Positions 15,851 through 24,621 of a DNA stretch of 64,000 nucleotides are shown one piece after another (the first letter of the stretch is position 1; the number at the start of each line of letters is the position of its first letter). This DNA is from an uncultured Oscillospiraceae bacterium. Its GTDB lineage: Bacteria; Bacillota; Clostridia; Oscillospirales; Oscillospiraceae. The translations under genes and the position numbers were made by a program. The notes under the pieces were generated by a model. The model had not been told where the DNA came from, searched no databases, and saw only the letters and a program-made list of their open reading frames with translations. The DNA lies in assembly GCA_902478785.1 (NCBI GenBank), contig CABSMJ010000007.1, positions 1 through 64,000 on the forward strand, written 5' to 3'.

Positions 15851-16195
15851 ATGAAGATCTCTTTTGACGGCGTGGGCCAGTGGGGCGCCACCTTTGGATG
15901 CGCCGACGTGACCGAGGGCCATGTGGTCCAGGTCTCCGCTGCCGGCACGGTGGCGAAGTGCCAGGACGGCGGGGCCTTTGCCGGCGTGGTGCTCCATGTG
16001 GCAAGGGACAAGAAGGCCTGCACCGTGCAGCTGGGCGGCGTGGCCACCGTGAAGTACAGCGGCGGTGCTCCCGCGGCGGGCTGGACCAAGCTGGCTGCCG
16101 ATGCCAACGGCGGCGTCAAGACTTCTGAGAGCGGCACGGCCTATCTGGTGCTGGATGTGGACGAGGCCGCCGAGACTGTGGCCTTTGTACTGTAA
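15851..16195 (+). CDS. Small beta-rich capsid-associated protein (possible decoration/cement protein)
   Basis: A 114-residue protein rich in Gly and Val, with alternating short strands (HVVQVSAAGTVAKCQDG, FAGVVLHVA, VQLGGVATV). This is the look of capsid cement proteins of the DUF2190 kind, which sit in front of the major capsid gene. ATG 15851 is preferred over 15845 because AGGAGG ends at 15844. It is followed after 15 bp by the capsid gene. The function is inferred mostly from order. Confidence 0.6.
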   Translation: MKISFDGVGQWGATFGCADVTEGHVVQVSAAGTVAKCQDGGAFAGVVLHVARDKKACTVQLGGVATVKYSGGAPAAGWTKLAADANGGVKTSESGTAYLVLDVDEAAETVAFVL

Positions 16196-16210
16196 GGAGG
16201 AGTGAGAGCG

Positions 16211-17242
16211 ATGAGTGCACATTACGAGACGCTGAAACTGGAAAAGGGGATGTACGGCCAGGCGGGCCGCAGCTTCACCCAGGTGCTGGAGGACATGGAC
16301 CCCAGCGAGAACTACCGGGGCACCGCCCTGGAGGGGCTGGACGCCTTCCAGCGCCAGCTCAAGCGCTTTGACATCCACGTCAAGGGCGCCGGCAGCGACA
16401 TGGTGGAGAAGTTCTTCCACACCACCGACTCCGCCGTGCTGTTCCCCGAGTTCGTCTCCCGGGTGGTGCGTCAGGGCATGGAGGAGGAGAACATCCTGCC
16501 CAGCATCACCGCCACGGTGACCCGCTTTGACGGCATGGATTACCGCTCCATCGCCGCCGTGCCCACGGAGGCCGACAAGGAGCTCAAGCGGGTGGAGGAG
16601 GGCAGCTTCATCCCCACCACCACCATCCGCACCCAGGAGAATCTGGTGCGCCTCCACAAGCGGGGCAGGATGCTGGTGGCCTCCTATGAGGCCATCCGCT
16701 TCCAGCGCCTGGACCTCTTTTCCGTGACGCTGCGCCAGATCGGCGCCTACATCGCCCGGATGCACCTGGAGGACGCCATCTCCGTCATCCAGAACGGTGA
16801 CGGCAACGACAATGCCGCCGAAGCCCTGAAGGTGGGCACCAGCCCCATCGGCGGCCAGGCGGGCACGCTGAGCTATGACGCGCTGCTGGACTTCTGGAGC
16901 CAGTTTGCGCCCTATGCCATGAATACGCTTTTGGTATCCGACGACATGATGCTGGCCATGCTCAAGCTCCAGGAGTTCCAGAACCCTCTGACCGGACTGA
17001 ACTTCCAGGGCACCGGCACCCTGACCACCCCTCTGGGGGCCAAGCTCCTGCGCACCTCCGCCCTGCCCGCCTCCACCCTCATCGGTCTGGACCGGGGCTA
17101 CGCCCTGGAGATGATCTGCGGCAGCGACGTGACCGTGGAGTACGACAAGCTCATCGACCGCCAGCTGGAGCGGGCGGCCATCACCTCCATCTCCGGCTTT
17201 GCCAAGCTCTATCAGGACGCAGCCAAGGTGCTGACGGTCTAA
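16211..17242 (+). CDS. Major capsid protein (XkdG-like)
   Basis: A 343-residue protein with the long N-terminal helix region and the central IPTTTIRTQENLVRLHKRG and LRTSALPAS segments of HK97-fold capsid proteins of the PBSX type. It forms the shell. AAGGAGG (16194-16200) precedes ATG 16211. The length and position after protease and cement genes are normal, with no truncation. Confidence 0.82.
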   Translation: MSAHYETLKLEKGMYGQAGRSFTQVLEDMDPSENYRGTALEGLDAFQRQLKRFDIHVKGAGSDMVEKFFHTTDSAVLFPEFVSRVVRQGMEEENILPSITATVTRFDGMDYRSIAAVPTEADKELKRVEEGSFIPTTTIRTQENLVRLHKRGRMLVASYEAIRFQRLDLFSVTLRQIGAYIARMHLEDAISVIQNGDGNDNAAEALKVGTSPIGGQAGTLSYDALLDFWSQFAPYAMNTLLVSDDMMLAMLKLQEFQNPLTGLNFQGTGTLTTPLGAKLLRTSALPASTLIGLDRGYALEMICGSDVTVEYDKLIDRQLERAAITSISGFAKLYQDAAKVLTV

Positions 17243-17279
17243 CGGAGAAGGAGAACGCGAAGAGGGGAGGGGTTTTAAG

Positions 17280-17642
17280 ATGCTGGAGGAGATCATCGCT
17301 CTGGCCAAGGCCATGAGCGGCTCTACGGAGGACGCTCTGCTGGAGACCTTCTGCCAGGTGGCCCAGGAGGAGCTGGTGCGGCGGCTGCGCCAGGGCGTGA
17401 CACCGGAGGCGTGCGGCAGCGCCTTTGCCTGCGCCGGGGCCTGTCTTGCCTGCGCCGCCCTCTATGAAACGGACGCCGCCGGCGGCGGTGGCGTCTCCTT
17501 CCGGGCCGGGGACGTGTCTGTCACGGCCTCCGCCGGAGGGGAGGGCACCGGTTCCGCCAAAGCTTTGCGGGAGCTGGCGGAGCGGATGATGGCGCCCTAT
17601 CTGGATGACGGCGGCTTTTGCTTCCGGGGGGTGCGGGCATGA
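17280..17642 (+). CDS. Head-tail connector-like protein
   Basis: A 120-residue, mostly helical, cysteine-rich protein placed directly after the capsid gene, where gp6/XkdH-type connectors are found. No diagnostic motif is visible. A GGGAGG site precedes the ATG. Its stop overlaps the next start (ATGA), so translation is coupled. The assignment is by position. Confidence 0.55.
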   Translation: MLEEIIALAKAMSGSTEDALLETFCQVAQEELVRRLRQGVTPEACGSAFACAGACLACAALYETDAAGGGGVSFRAGDVSVTASAGGEGTGSAKALRELAERMMAPYLDDGGFCFRGVRA

Positions 17643-17959
17643 GCGGACTTTGGTTTGGCCGCGTCCTGACCCGGTACGGCGGGACGGCTCAGCTGCTCCA
17701 CGACGGGCAGCTGACGCAGGTGCGGGCTTTTATCCAGCCCACGCTGGGGGAGCAGGAGCTCCCCCAGACCGCCACGGCCCTGGGAAAGCGGGACCGGCGG
17801 GTGTGGCTCTACCTGGGGCAGGGGCCCCTGGCCGTGGGGGACACGGTGCAGTGGCAGGGGCAGGACTTCGCAGTTCGCTCCGCTGAGCCCATTCGGATCG
17901 GAGACGCCCTGTCCCACTGGTGGGGCACCTTAGAATGCAGACGGGAGGCGGCACAATGA
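17639..17959 (+). CDS. Head-tail joining/stopper-like protein
   Basis: A 106-residue protein with a beta-rich centre (RRVWLYLGQGPLAVGDTVQW), like the small stopper proteins of PBSX-type phages. It overlaps both neighbours by 4 bp (ATGA). The role comes from gene order; no catalytic motif is expected. Confidence 0.55.
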   Translation: MSGLWFGRVLTRYGGTAQLLHDGQLTQVRAFIQPTLGEQELPQTATALGKRDRRVWLYLGQGPLAVGDTVQWQGQDFAVRSAEPIRIGDALSHWWGTLECRREAAQ

Positions 17960-18456
17960 CGGGACTCAATCAGGTCAAGGAGGCCATCCTCTCCGCTCTG
18001 AAGGGGGCGGGGCTGACGGCCTTGGGCCGCTTCGGCACCCAGGCGGAGCGAAGCTACACCGGTCCGGTGGCAGTCATCGGCGTGGCCCAGGCCGCTGGAA
18101 AGCCCATGGGCCTGGGGGGATATCTTGGCACTGTCTACGACCCGGACGCGGGAACGGAGAGGGAGATCTATGGCCGGATGCTGGAAGTCACCGTGTCCGT
18201 GGACGTCTACGCCCCCGACGGAGCCGACGCGTGTGAAAGTGCCATGGAGACGGCGGCGGAGACGCTGATGGCCGGGCTGCCTGCGGGACTGCGGCTGCGG
18301 AGCCTGCAGTGGGGGCAGACGGAGTGGGACGAGGACAGCGGCCTCTATCTGCGCCGGGGAACGGCGGAGTACACCGCCCAGTTCACGGCCACCGCCTCCG
18401 CCGAGACCGGCGAGATACTGGATTTTGAACTGAAAGGCGTGATGAAGGAATGCTGA
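17956..18456 (+). CDS. Tail-terminator-like structural protein
   Basis: A 166-residue protein between the connector genes and the sheath gene, the slot of tail completion/terminator proteins. It has alternating strands and a C-terminal LRRGTAEYTAQFTAT segment typical of tail terminators (gpU/XkdJ slot). It overlaps the sheath start by 7 bp. Assigned by order and general composition. Confidence 0.5.
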   Translation: MTGLNQVKEAILSALKGAGLTALGRFGTQAERSYTGPVAVIGVAQAAGKPMGLGGYLGTVYDPDAGTEREIYGRMLEVTVSVDVYAPDGADACESAMETAAETLMAGLPAGLRLRSLQWGQTEWDEDSGLYLRRGTAEYTAQFTATASAETGEILDFELKGVMKEC

Positions 18457-19520
18457 GTACCATTCATGAGCGGCCGGGAGTCTACTCCTCCTATGACGCC
18501 TCCTCCATTGTGGCGGGAGGCAGGGCCAACAAGGTCATCGGCGTGGCGGCTCTGGCCCAGAACGGGGAGAGCGTCGGCACTGTGGTGACCGTCACCGGCT
18601 ATGCCGCCGGTGTGGCGGCCTTTGGGGAGGATCAGGAGACCCCCGGTATGTCTACGCTGCTGCAGCTGCTCTTTGCCGGTGGTGCCTCCACCGTGCTGGC
18701 CGCCGCCGTAGGCGGCACCGGCGCCCTGGAGGACTACCAGGCGGCCTTTGCTCTGCTGGGGGCGGAGGAGAGCGTACAGATCATGGTCTGCGACAGCGCA
18801 GACGAGACCGTGCAGCAGGCCCTGCGGGACAGCGTGCAGGAGGCCTCCGCCAACCGCCGGGAGCGCATCGCCGTGGTGGGCGGCGACGGCGACAAGGCGG
18901 CGGAGCTGGTGGCCCGGGCGGAGAAGCTCAATTCCGAGCGGGTGCTGCTGGTGGGCCCCGACGTGCTGGACAGCCAGGGCAAGGTGCTGCCGGGCGTGTT
19001 CGGCGCGGCGGCGGTGGCGGCAGCCATCGCCGTGAGCCATGACCCGGCGGTGCCCCTGAATGGCGCCACGCTCTACGGCCTTTCCGGCCTGACGGAGCAG
19101 TATGGTGACAACGACATCGACCTGCTGGTCCGGGGCGGCGTGACGCCTCTGGAGGTGTCGGCGGGCATTCTCTCCCCGGTGCGGGGCATCACCACCCGCA
19201 CCACAACCGGCGGCAGCGCCGACGCCACCTGGCGGGAGGCCACCACCATCCTCATTGTGGACGACGTGATCCCCACCATCCGCACTTCGCTGCGCAGCAA
19301 GTTCACCCGCAGCAAGAATACGGCCCAGACCCGCAGCGCCATTCGCTCCCAGGTGATCGTGGAGTTGGAGAGCAAGGTACGCTCCGAGATCATCGACAGC
19401 TACGGCAGTGTGACCGTCACCCCGGAGGAGAGCGACCCCACCGTGTGCCTGGTGGAGTTTGAGTTCGTGGTGGCCCACGGCCTCAACCAGATCCGGCTGA
19501 CGGCCCACATCACGGTGTAA
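18450..19520 (+). CDS. Contractile tail sheath protein (XkdK-like)
   Basis: A 356-residue sheath protein. It starts with the typical ERPGVYSSYDAS (PGVY motif) and ends with a LVEFEFVVAHGLNQIRLTAHI strand-rich C-terminus. The sheath contracts to drive the tube. Its presence shows that the particle was of the contractile (myovirus) type. It is slightly shorter than PBSX XkdK but has both end domains. It is translationally coupled to the gene upstream. Confidence 0.88.
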   Translation: MLSTIHERPGVYSSYDASSIVAGGRANKVIGVAALAQNGESVGTVVTVTGYAAGVAAFGEDQETPGMSTLLQLLFAGGASTVLAAAVGGTGALEDYQAAFALLGAEESVQIMVCDSADETVQQALRDSVQEASANRRERIAVVGGDGDKAAELVARAEKLNSERVLLVGPDVLDSQGKVLPGVFGAAAVAAAIAVSHDPAVPLNGATLYGLSGLTEQYGDNDIDLLVRGGVTPLEVSAGILSPVRGITTRTTTGGSADATWREATTILIVDDVIPTIRTSLRSKFTRSKNTAQTRSAIRSQVIVELESKVRSEIIDSYGSVTVTPEESDPTVCLVEFEFVVAHGLNQIRLTAHITV

Positions 19521-19532
19521 GGAGGACAGGAC

Positions 19533-19922
19533 ATGGAAATCACAGGATTCCCCACCAGTGCGGACATCTATCTGGAGGTGGACGGAAAGAAGGTGGCGGT
19601 GGTCCAGAGCTACAGCTCCAAGGCCTCCAAAACCAGTCAGAGCGTGGAGGCCTTCGGCGAGAGCGAGCCGGTGACCACCATCCCCGGACAGACCAAGTAT
19701 GTGCTGGAGCTGACGCGGCTCTATGCCACCGACGACGCCATCAGCGACGGCATCAGCTTCTATGACCTCAGCGACTTCTCTCTGGTCATCTGCAAGCCCG
19801 ACCGCCGGGTCATTTACAGCGGCTGCCAGTGGAGCACCATCGCCGAGGAGGGCGAACTCAACGCCATGGTGGCGGAGAAGGTGACGGTGCTGGCGGCCAA
19901 GCGCATCGAGGTGAGCGCATGA
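19533..19922 (+). CDS. Tail tube protein (XkdM-like)
   Basis: A 129-residue protein with the strand pattern of tail tube subunits (TGFPTSADIYLEVDGKKV, then QSVEAFGESEPV, and VICKPDRRVIYSGCQW). Tube proteins form the inner rigid channel. It follows the sheath gene by 12 bp with GGAGG, and its stop overlaps the next ATG. Order and length match PBSX XkdM. Confidence 0.8.
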   Translation: MEITGFPTSADIYLEVDGKKVAVVQSYSSKASKTSQSVEAFGESEPVTTIPGQTKYVLELTRLYATDDAISDGISFYDLSDFSLVICKPDRRVIYSGCQWSTIAEEGELNAMVAEKVTVLAAKRIEVSA

Positions 19923-20227
19923 GGGACATCGAGGAGCTCAGGCCCCTTCGGGCGCTGACCCTTTTGACCATCCGTCAGTCTCTGGCGGACACCGACGAGG
20001 CCCAGCGGGGGCTTCTGGGCAACGCGGAGGTGCTCTCCCAGGCCTGTTTTAGCCAGGGGCAGCGGATGTTCCCCGACGCCCGGGCGGTGCTGGAGGAGCT
20101 GACGGTGGGGCAGATGGAGGCGCTTTTAGAGGCCCTCTCCGCTGCCGACCGGCCCTCTGTCGGTGGCAAAGCGGTGAACCCGGCCTTTGACGCCGACCGG
20201 TTCGCCCATCTGCGGGAGGGTTCGTGA
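19919..20227 (+). CDS. Tail assembly chaperone-like protein (XkdN slot)
   Basis: A 102-residue, helical, acidic protein directly after the tube gene, where tail-assembly chaperones lie. The segment LTLLTIRQSLADTDEAQ and the C-terminal NPAFDADRFAHLREGS are consistent with chaperones. The stop codon overlaps the next ATG (TGATG), so the downstream product could be made by coupling; a programmed slip is also possible but no clear slippery heptamer is seen. Confidence 0.55.
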   Translation: MRDIEELRPLRALTLLTIRQSLADTDEAQRGLLGNAEVLSQACFSQGQRMFPDARAVLEELTVGQMEALLEALSAADRPSVGGKAVNPAFDADRFAHLREGS

Positions 20228-20697
20228 TGGACTTCATTCAAGAGGCGCTGGAGCGGCAGATGGAGCTGTGGAACGCCCTGCTCACCGGCTCTGTCCGGAA
20301 GCGCCCGGAGGAGGCCGAGGACGAAGAGCGGGCCAGGCGAAGCAGCCCGGGGGAGGCGGCGGAGGAGGCTGGCACCGCCGCCTCCCAAGGCGCCTGGGAG
20401 CAGAGCCCGCTTCCCCGTTCCCAGGCGCCGGAGAGCCCTATAGGGCAGGCGGAAAGCCAGGAGAAAATGACGGAGGGAGACCAGCAGGTCCGGGAGGGCA
20501 AAACCTGGGACCAGGGGCCCTATCCGCTGGCGCTGAGCCGCCCCGCAGGAAGCGGCCAGGGGACAGAGAGCGGCGGCGCCCAGATGATCTGGCGGACGGA
20601 GTCGGGCACCGCCGCCGGGACGGCGGACGTGCTGTCCCTGGCCCTCACTTTGGAGCGGGACGCTCGGCGCTTTGACGGCGGGTATCCCCTCTACTGA
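20227..20697 (+). CDS. Unknown protein in the tape-measure position
   Basis: A 156-residue protein with a helical start (MDFIQEALERQMELWNALL), a long low-complexity charged middle rich in Glu, Gly, Ser and Pro, and a conserved-looking C-terminus (LSLALTLERDARRFDGGY). In PBSX-type phages this slot is followed or filled by a tape-measure protein of many hundreds of residues; here the LysM gene follows directly. No transmembrane segment or long coiled coil of a tape measure is present. It may be the second tail chaperone, with the tape-measure gene lost, or a drastically shortened ruler. Confidence 0.5.
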   Translation: MDFIQEALERQMELWNALLTGSVRKRPEEAEDEERARRSSPGEAAEEAGTAASQGAWEQSPLPRSQAPESPIGQAESQEKMTEGDQQVREGKTWDQGPYPLALSRPAGSGQGTESGGAQMIWRTESGTAAGTADVLSLALTLERDARRFDGGYPLY

Positions 20698-20745
20698 GCC
20701 CAAAAGCGCCGCGCCGAAAAGGCACGGCAGAAGGAGGAGACGACC

Positions 20746-21327
20746 ATGCAGCAGTTGACGCCCATGCGCTACAAGGACTTTGTATGGCCCCACAACCCGG
20801 CGGTATACTCCATCACCTATGAGCGGCAGGTGGCGGTCCACAAGGTGCCCTTCGGGCGCTACTGCCTTCAGGACCTGGGCCTGACCCGACGGGTGATGCG
20901 GGGTCAGGGAGAGTTCGTGGGCCAGGGGGCCTATGACCAGTTCCGCAGCCTGGCAGTGGTGTTCTACCAGGACGAGCCGGGCCTTTTGGTCCACCCGGTG
21001 TGGATGACGGCCAACGCTTACTTTGTGGCGCTGCGGCTGGAGCAGCAGCCCCGGCCGGACTATGTGAATTACAGCTTTGAGTTCTGGGAGTGCTTTGACC
21101 GGTATGTGAGCGGTCTGACGCCGGTGACCTCTTCCACCACCTCCGGCGGCAGCGCCCAGACAGAGACCGCCACCGCCCAAAAGCGGACCCACACGGTGGT
21201 CCAGGGGGACACCCTTTGGGGCATCGCGGGGCGCTACGGTGTGACCCTCAGCGCCCTGATCGCCGCCAACCCCCAGATCAAGAACCCCAACCTGATCTAT
21301 CCGGGGCAGAAGGTGGTGGTGCCATGA
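20746..21327 (+). CDS. LysM-containing tail protein (XkdP-like)
   Basis: A 193-residue protein. The N-terminal 115 residues match the beta-rich tail-hub family, and a Ser/Thr linker leads to a C-terminal LysM domain (THTVVQGDTLWGIAGRYGV to GQKVVVP, residues 145-193). LysM binds peptidoglycan-like sugars and places the tail hub at the cell wall. AAGGAGG precedes ATG 20746, and the stop overlaps the next gene by 4 bp. It corresponds to PBSX XkdP. Confidence 0.85.
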   Translation: MQQLTPMRYKDFVWPHNPAVYSITYERQVAVHKVPFGRYCLQDLGLTRRVMRGQGEFVGQGAYDQFRSLAVVFYQDEPGLLVHPVWMTANAYFVALRLEQQPRPDYVNYSFEFWECFDRYVSGLTPVTSSTTSGGSAQTETATAQKRTHTVVQGDTLWGIAGRYGVTLSALIAANPQIKNPNLIYPGQKVVVP

Positions 21328-22256
21328 AGGCCCGTGTGACCACCTGGGACAAAAAGAGCTACGACCTGCCGGTGCTGGTGGAGTGGGAGCTGCGCTACAC
21401 CGGAGGCGTGCCCTGTGACAGCTTCTCCGTCACCTGCGCCTACGAGGCGGGCATGGGGAAGATTTTGCCGGAGTGCAGCCGCTTCGGCGCCTTTGTGGAC
21501 GGGCAGATCCAGTTTTACGGCGTGGTGGACGAGTATGTGGCCGAGCGCTCGGACCGGGGGGATCTGCTGACGGTGACGGGGCGAGGCCTGGCGGCGCTGC
21601 TGCTGGACAACGAGGCCACCGCCGCCGTCTATCAGCGGGCCACCACCCAGGAGCTGCTGCGGACCTATGTGGCTCCCTTCGGCATTACCTGCCGCCAGTG
21701 GAAGGACCTGTCGGGGCCCTATCAGGTCTCCTCCGGGTCCAGCCAGTGGAAGGCCCTGGAGGGCTTTACCCGGGTCTACGGCGGCTTTACGCCCCGCTTT
21801 ACCCCGGTGGGGGAGCTGATCGCCGCGCCGGAGCAGCCGGGGAAGCGGTTTTGGGTGGGGGACGGGTCCCCTATCCTGTCCCTGGTCAAGCGGGAGAAGC
21901 GCTACGGTGTGCTCTCCGAGGTGCTGGTGGTGGACAAGGTGCGGGGCGTGACCCACACCGCCCGGAATGAGGAATTCCTGCGTCGGGGCGGCAGCTGCCG
22001 GCGGGTACTCTACACCCCGGGACAGAGCACCTGGTCGGCCATGCGCTACACGGGAGAGTATCAGATCGCCCAGTCGGCCCAGGACGCGGTGGAGATCGAA
22101 GTGACGCTGCAGGGCAGCTTCCTGGCCTGGCCCGGGGACCAGGTGATCCTGGGACTGACAGAGGCAGGCTTAGGCGGCACCTACCGGGTCCACGAGGCGC
22201 TCAACGCCTGCGGCAGCGACGGAGAGACCTGCCGGCTGACCCTGCGGAAGGAGTGA
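21324..22256 (+). CDS. Baseplate hub protein (XkdQ-like)
   Basis: A 310-residue protein with the beta-barrel hub pattern of gpD/gp27/XkdQ proteins: an N-terminal LPVLVEWELRYTGGVPCDSF domain, a DLLTVTGRGLAALL motif, the QWKALEGFTRVYGG region and a C-terminal GDQVILG barrel. It connects the tube with the spike. It is coupled to the LysM gene by an ATGA overlap. Confidence 0.8.
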   Translation: MKARVTTWDKKSYDLPVLVEWELRYTGGVPCDSFSVTCAYEAGMGKILPECSRFGAFVDGQIQFYGVVDEYVAERSDRGDLLTVTGRGLAALLLDNEATAAVYQRATTQELLRTYVAPFGITCRQWKDLSGPYQVSSGSSQWKALEGFTRVYGGFTPRFTPVGELIAAPEQPGKRFWVGDGSPILSLVKREKRYGVLSEVLVVDKVRGVTHTARNEEFLRRGGSCRRVLYTPGQSTWSAMRYTGEYQIAQSAQDAVEIEVTLQGSFLAWPGDQVILGLTEAGLGGTYRVHEALNACGSDGETCRLTLRKE

Positions 22257-22262
22257 AGAGAG

Positions 22263-22640
22263 ATGTGGATTTCCCAAAAGCTGCGCCAGGGAACGGCGGT
22301 GGAGACTTCTGCAGACCTGGGCGTGACCACCATCTCCGGGGAAAACGCCGGCGTGATGACCCGGGGCGAGGTCCGGGACCTGCCCATCTATGCCCCCACG
22401 GGCATCAGCTGGCGCCCCCGGAACGGGGACATGGTGCTGGTCATCAAAGGCGGCACCGGCGGCCAGGAGGCCTGCGTGGCCGGGGCGGAGGAGACCGACC
22501 CGCCGGAGGGCCTGGGGCCCGGAGAGCTGTGCCTTCACACAGAGAACGCCTCCATCTGGGTCCGCAGCAACGGCCGGGTGGACATCTGGGGCGATTTGTA
22601 CATCAACGGCGTGAAATACCGGCCCTTTATTCTGGGCTGA
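22263..22640 (+). CDS. Baseplate spike/gpV-like protein (XkdR slot)
   Basis: A 125-residue protein with an OB-fold-like start (ETSADLGVTTISGENAG), a RPRNGDMVLVIKGG strand pair, and a C-terminal SNGRVDIWGDLYINGV repeat. The last part resembles the beta-helical tip of spike proteins. It lies between hub and gp25-like genes, as XkdR does. It has GAAGAG as a weak ribosome site. Confidence 0.65.
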   Translation: MWISQKLRQGTAVETSADLGVTTISGENAGVMTRGEVRDLPIYAPTGISWRPRNGDMVLVIKGGTGGQEACVAGAEETDPPEGLGPGELCLHTENASIWVRSNGRVDIWGDLYINGVKYRPFILG

Positions 22641-22652
22641 GGAGGGATGGAA

Positions 22653-22991
22653 ATGGCATTGCGGATCCGGGACGGAGACTATGTGCCGGGCCCCGGCGGT
22701 CTGGCCGAGACGGAGGGCAGCGAGACGCTGCTGCAAAACGTGCTGTTCCGTCTGACGGCCCGACGGGGGAGCTTTCCCTTCTGGCCGGAGCTGGGCAGCC
22801 GGCTGTATCAGCTGGGGCGGCTGCCGGTGGCAGAGCGCCAGGGCGCTGCGGAGCAGTATGTGGCGGAGGCCATGGCCCAGATGCCGGAGCTGACGGTGAC
22901 GGCGGTGACTCTGGAGGACGATCGGCTGCGAGTGGAGCTCAGAGCCCAGGAGCAGACGGTGTCCGTAGAGCTGACGGTGGAAGGAGGATGA
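22653..22991 (+). CDS. Baseplate wedge protein, gp25/GPW family (XkdS-like)
   Basis: A 112-residue wedge protein. It has the family's SETLLQNVLFRLTARRGSF and FWPELGSRLYQL segments, which connect the sheath to the baseplate. ATG 22653 is used because GGAGG (22641-22645) lies 7 nt upstream; ATG 22647 would be too close. It is followed by the gpJ gene after 4 bp. Confidence 0.8.
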   Translation: MALRIRDGDYVPGPGGLAETEGSETLLQNVLFRLTARRGSFPFWPELGSRLYQLGRLPVAERQGAAEQYVAEAMAQMPELTVTAVTLEDDRLRVELRAQEQTVSVELTVEGG

Positions 22992-22995
22992 GGAG

Positions 22996-24054
22996 ATGCG
23001 GGAGATTGAGGAGATTTACGAGGAGCTGATGGAGGGCTTTGCGGCGCGTGCCGGAGTCCGGCCTGACGATGACTGCGACCTGGCGGTGCGGCTGTACGCC
23101 GCGGCAGCCCAGATCCAGGCGCTGTCCATCCAGACAGACTGGGTGCTCAGCCAGAGCTTTCCCCAGACGGCCCAGGGGGAGTTTTTGGACAGCCACGCCC
23201 AGCTGCGGGGACTGACCCGGACCGCCGCGGTGAAGGCGGTGGGGACGCTGCGCTTTGAGGTGGACACCACCCCGGCGGCGGATCTGACCGTTCCGGCGGG
23301 CACGGTGTGCATGACGGCGGAAAACGTGCGCTACCAGACGCTGGAGGAGGCCGTGCTGCCGGTGGGTGAGCTGGCGGTGGAAACCGGCGCAGAGGCGGTG
23401 GAGGCCGGCGCCGCAGGCAACACCGCCGCCCATACGGTGGTGCTGATGGCGGCCATGCCCGGAGGCATCGTCCGGTGCACCAACCCAGCGGCCTTTGTGG
23501 GCGGCCGGGAGGCGGAGAGCGACGAGAGCCTCCGGAGCCGGGTGCTGGAGAGCTACCAGCGGCTGCCCAACGGAGCTAACGCTGCCTTCTATGAACAGGT
23601 GGCCATGGGCCACGAGGGCGTGGCGGCGGCGGTGGCCGTGGGCCGGGCCAGGGGCATCGGCACTGTGGACGTCTATGTGTCCACCCCGGCGGGACTGCCC
23701 TCGGCGGAGCTGCTGGAGGAGATCCGGGCGGACCTGCAGGCCAAGCGGGAGATCGCCGTGGACGTACAGGTGCTCTCCCCCGCGGCGGAGGAAGTGGCGG
23801 TGACGGCGGAGCTTCTCCCCAAGGAGGGCGTGGCCTTTGAGACGGTGGAGAGTGCCGCACGGGAGGCGCTGGAGAATTGGTTCACGGGAGAAAAGCTGGG
23901 CCAGCCGGTGCACATGGCGGAGCTCACCCGCCTGCTCTATGAGGTGGAGGGCGTGGAGAACTGCCACCTGCTTTTGCCTGAGGCGGACCTTGCTGGGGAC
24001 GCCACGGTGCTGCCCCGGCTGGGCACGGTGACACTGACGGAGATGGAGGAGTAA
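22996..24054 (+). CDS. Baseplate J protein (XkdT-like)
   Basis: A 352-residue gpJ-family wedge protein. Typical parts are the N-terminal helix bundle (DDDCDLAVRLYAAAAQIQAL), the SFPQTAQGEFLDSHAQLRGL motif, and the C-terminal GVENCHLLLPEADL. Full family length. It overlaps neither neighbour but follows in 1-4 bp steps, so all baseplate genes form one transcription unit. Confidence 0.88.
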   Translation: MREIEEIYEELMEGFAARAGVRPDDDCDLAVRLYAAAAQIQALSIQTDWVLSQSFPQTAQGEFLDSHAQLRGLTRTAAVKAVGTLRFEVDTTPAADLTVPAGTVCMTAENVRYQTLEEAVLPVGELAVETGAEAVEAGAAGNTAAHTVVLMAAMPGGIVRCTNPAAFVGGREAESDESLRSRVLESYQRLPNGANAAFYEQVAMGHEGVAAAVAVGRARGIGTVDVYVSTPAGLPSAELLEEIRADLQAKREIAVDVQVLSPAAEEVAVTAELLPKEGVAFETVESAAREALENWFTGEKLGQPVHMAELTRLLYEVEGVENCHLLLPEADLAGDATVLPRLGTVTLTEMEE

Positions 24055-24055
24055 C

Positions 24056-24619
24056 ATGAGCTATGCTGCCTATTTGCGGGACCTGCTGCGCCCCATCGGC
24101 ATCTACGCCCTGGAAGAGGGCACTCTCAGCGGCGCAGAAGTCGAAGCCCTGGGCGATGCCTTTGACCAGGTGGAGGCCCAGGCGGAGACGGCCCAGCGGG
24201 AGAGCATCCTCGCCACCGCGGAGGACCAGGGCTTGAGATGGCGTGAGGCCCTCTTTGCCCGTCGGCCTGCCGCACCCACCACGGAGCTGCGCCGGGCGGC
24301 CATTGCCGCCCTCATGCAGATCGGCGCCGACAGCTTTTCCCCGGAGGCCATCAACAGCGCCATCACCGGCTGCGGCATCCGGGCCCAGGCTCTGGAGATG
24401 GGCGAGGGCCACATCCGGATCATTTTTCCCGATGTGGCCGGTGTGCCGGAGGATTTTGAGCAAATCCAGAAAATCATTCTGGACATCATTCCCTGTCACC
24501 TGGAGACGGAGTTTTACTTCCGCTACCTCACCTGGGCGGAGTGCGAGGCGGCAGGCTGGACCTGGGAACGGGTGGAGAGCGCCGGACACACCTGGCACTC
24601 CTTTGAGCTGGCGGTGTGA
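24056..24619 (+). CDS. Baseplate protein of the YmfQ/DUF2313 family (XkdU-like)
   Basis: A 187-residue protein with the YLRDLLRPIGIYAL start, a central SPEAINSAITGCGI and a C-terminal WTWERVESAGHTWHSFE tail, as in YmfQ/XkdU proteins that link baseplate to fibres. No fibre gene (XkdV) follows, which is unusual. It starts 1 bp after the J gene. Confidence 0.75.
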   Translation: MSYAAYLRDLLRPIGIYALEEGTLSGAEVEALGDAFDQVEAQAETAQRESILATAEDQGLRWREALFARRPAAPTTELRRAAIAALMQIGADSFSPEAINSAITGCGIRAQALEMGEGHIRIIFPDVAGVPEDFEQIQKIILDIIPCHLETEFYFRYLTWAECEAAGWTWERVESAGHTWHSFELAV

Positions 24620-24621
24620 CC

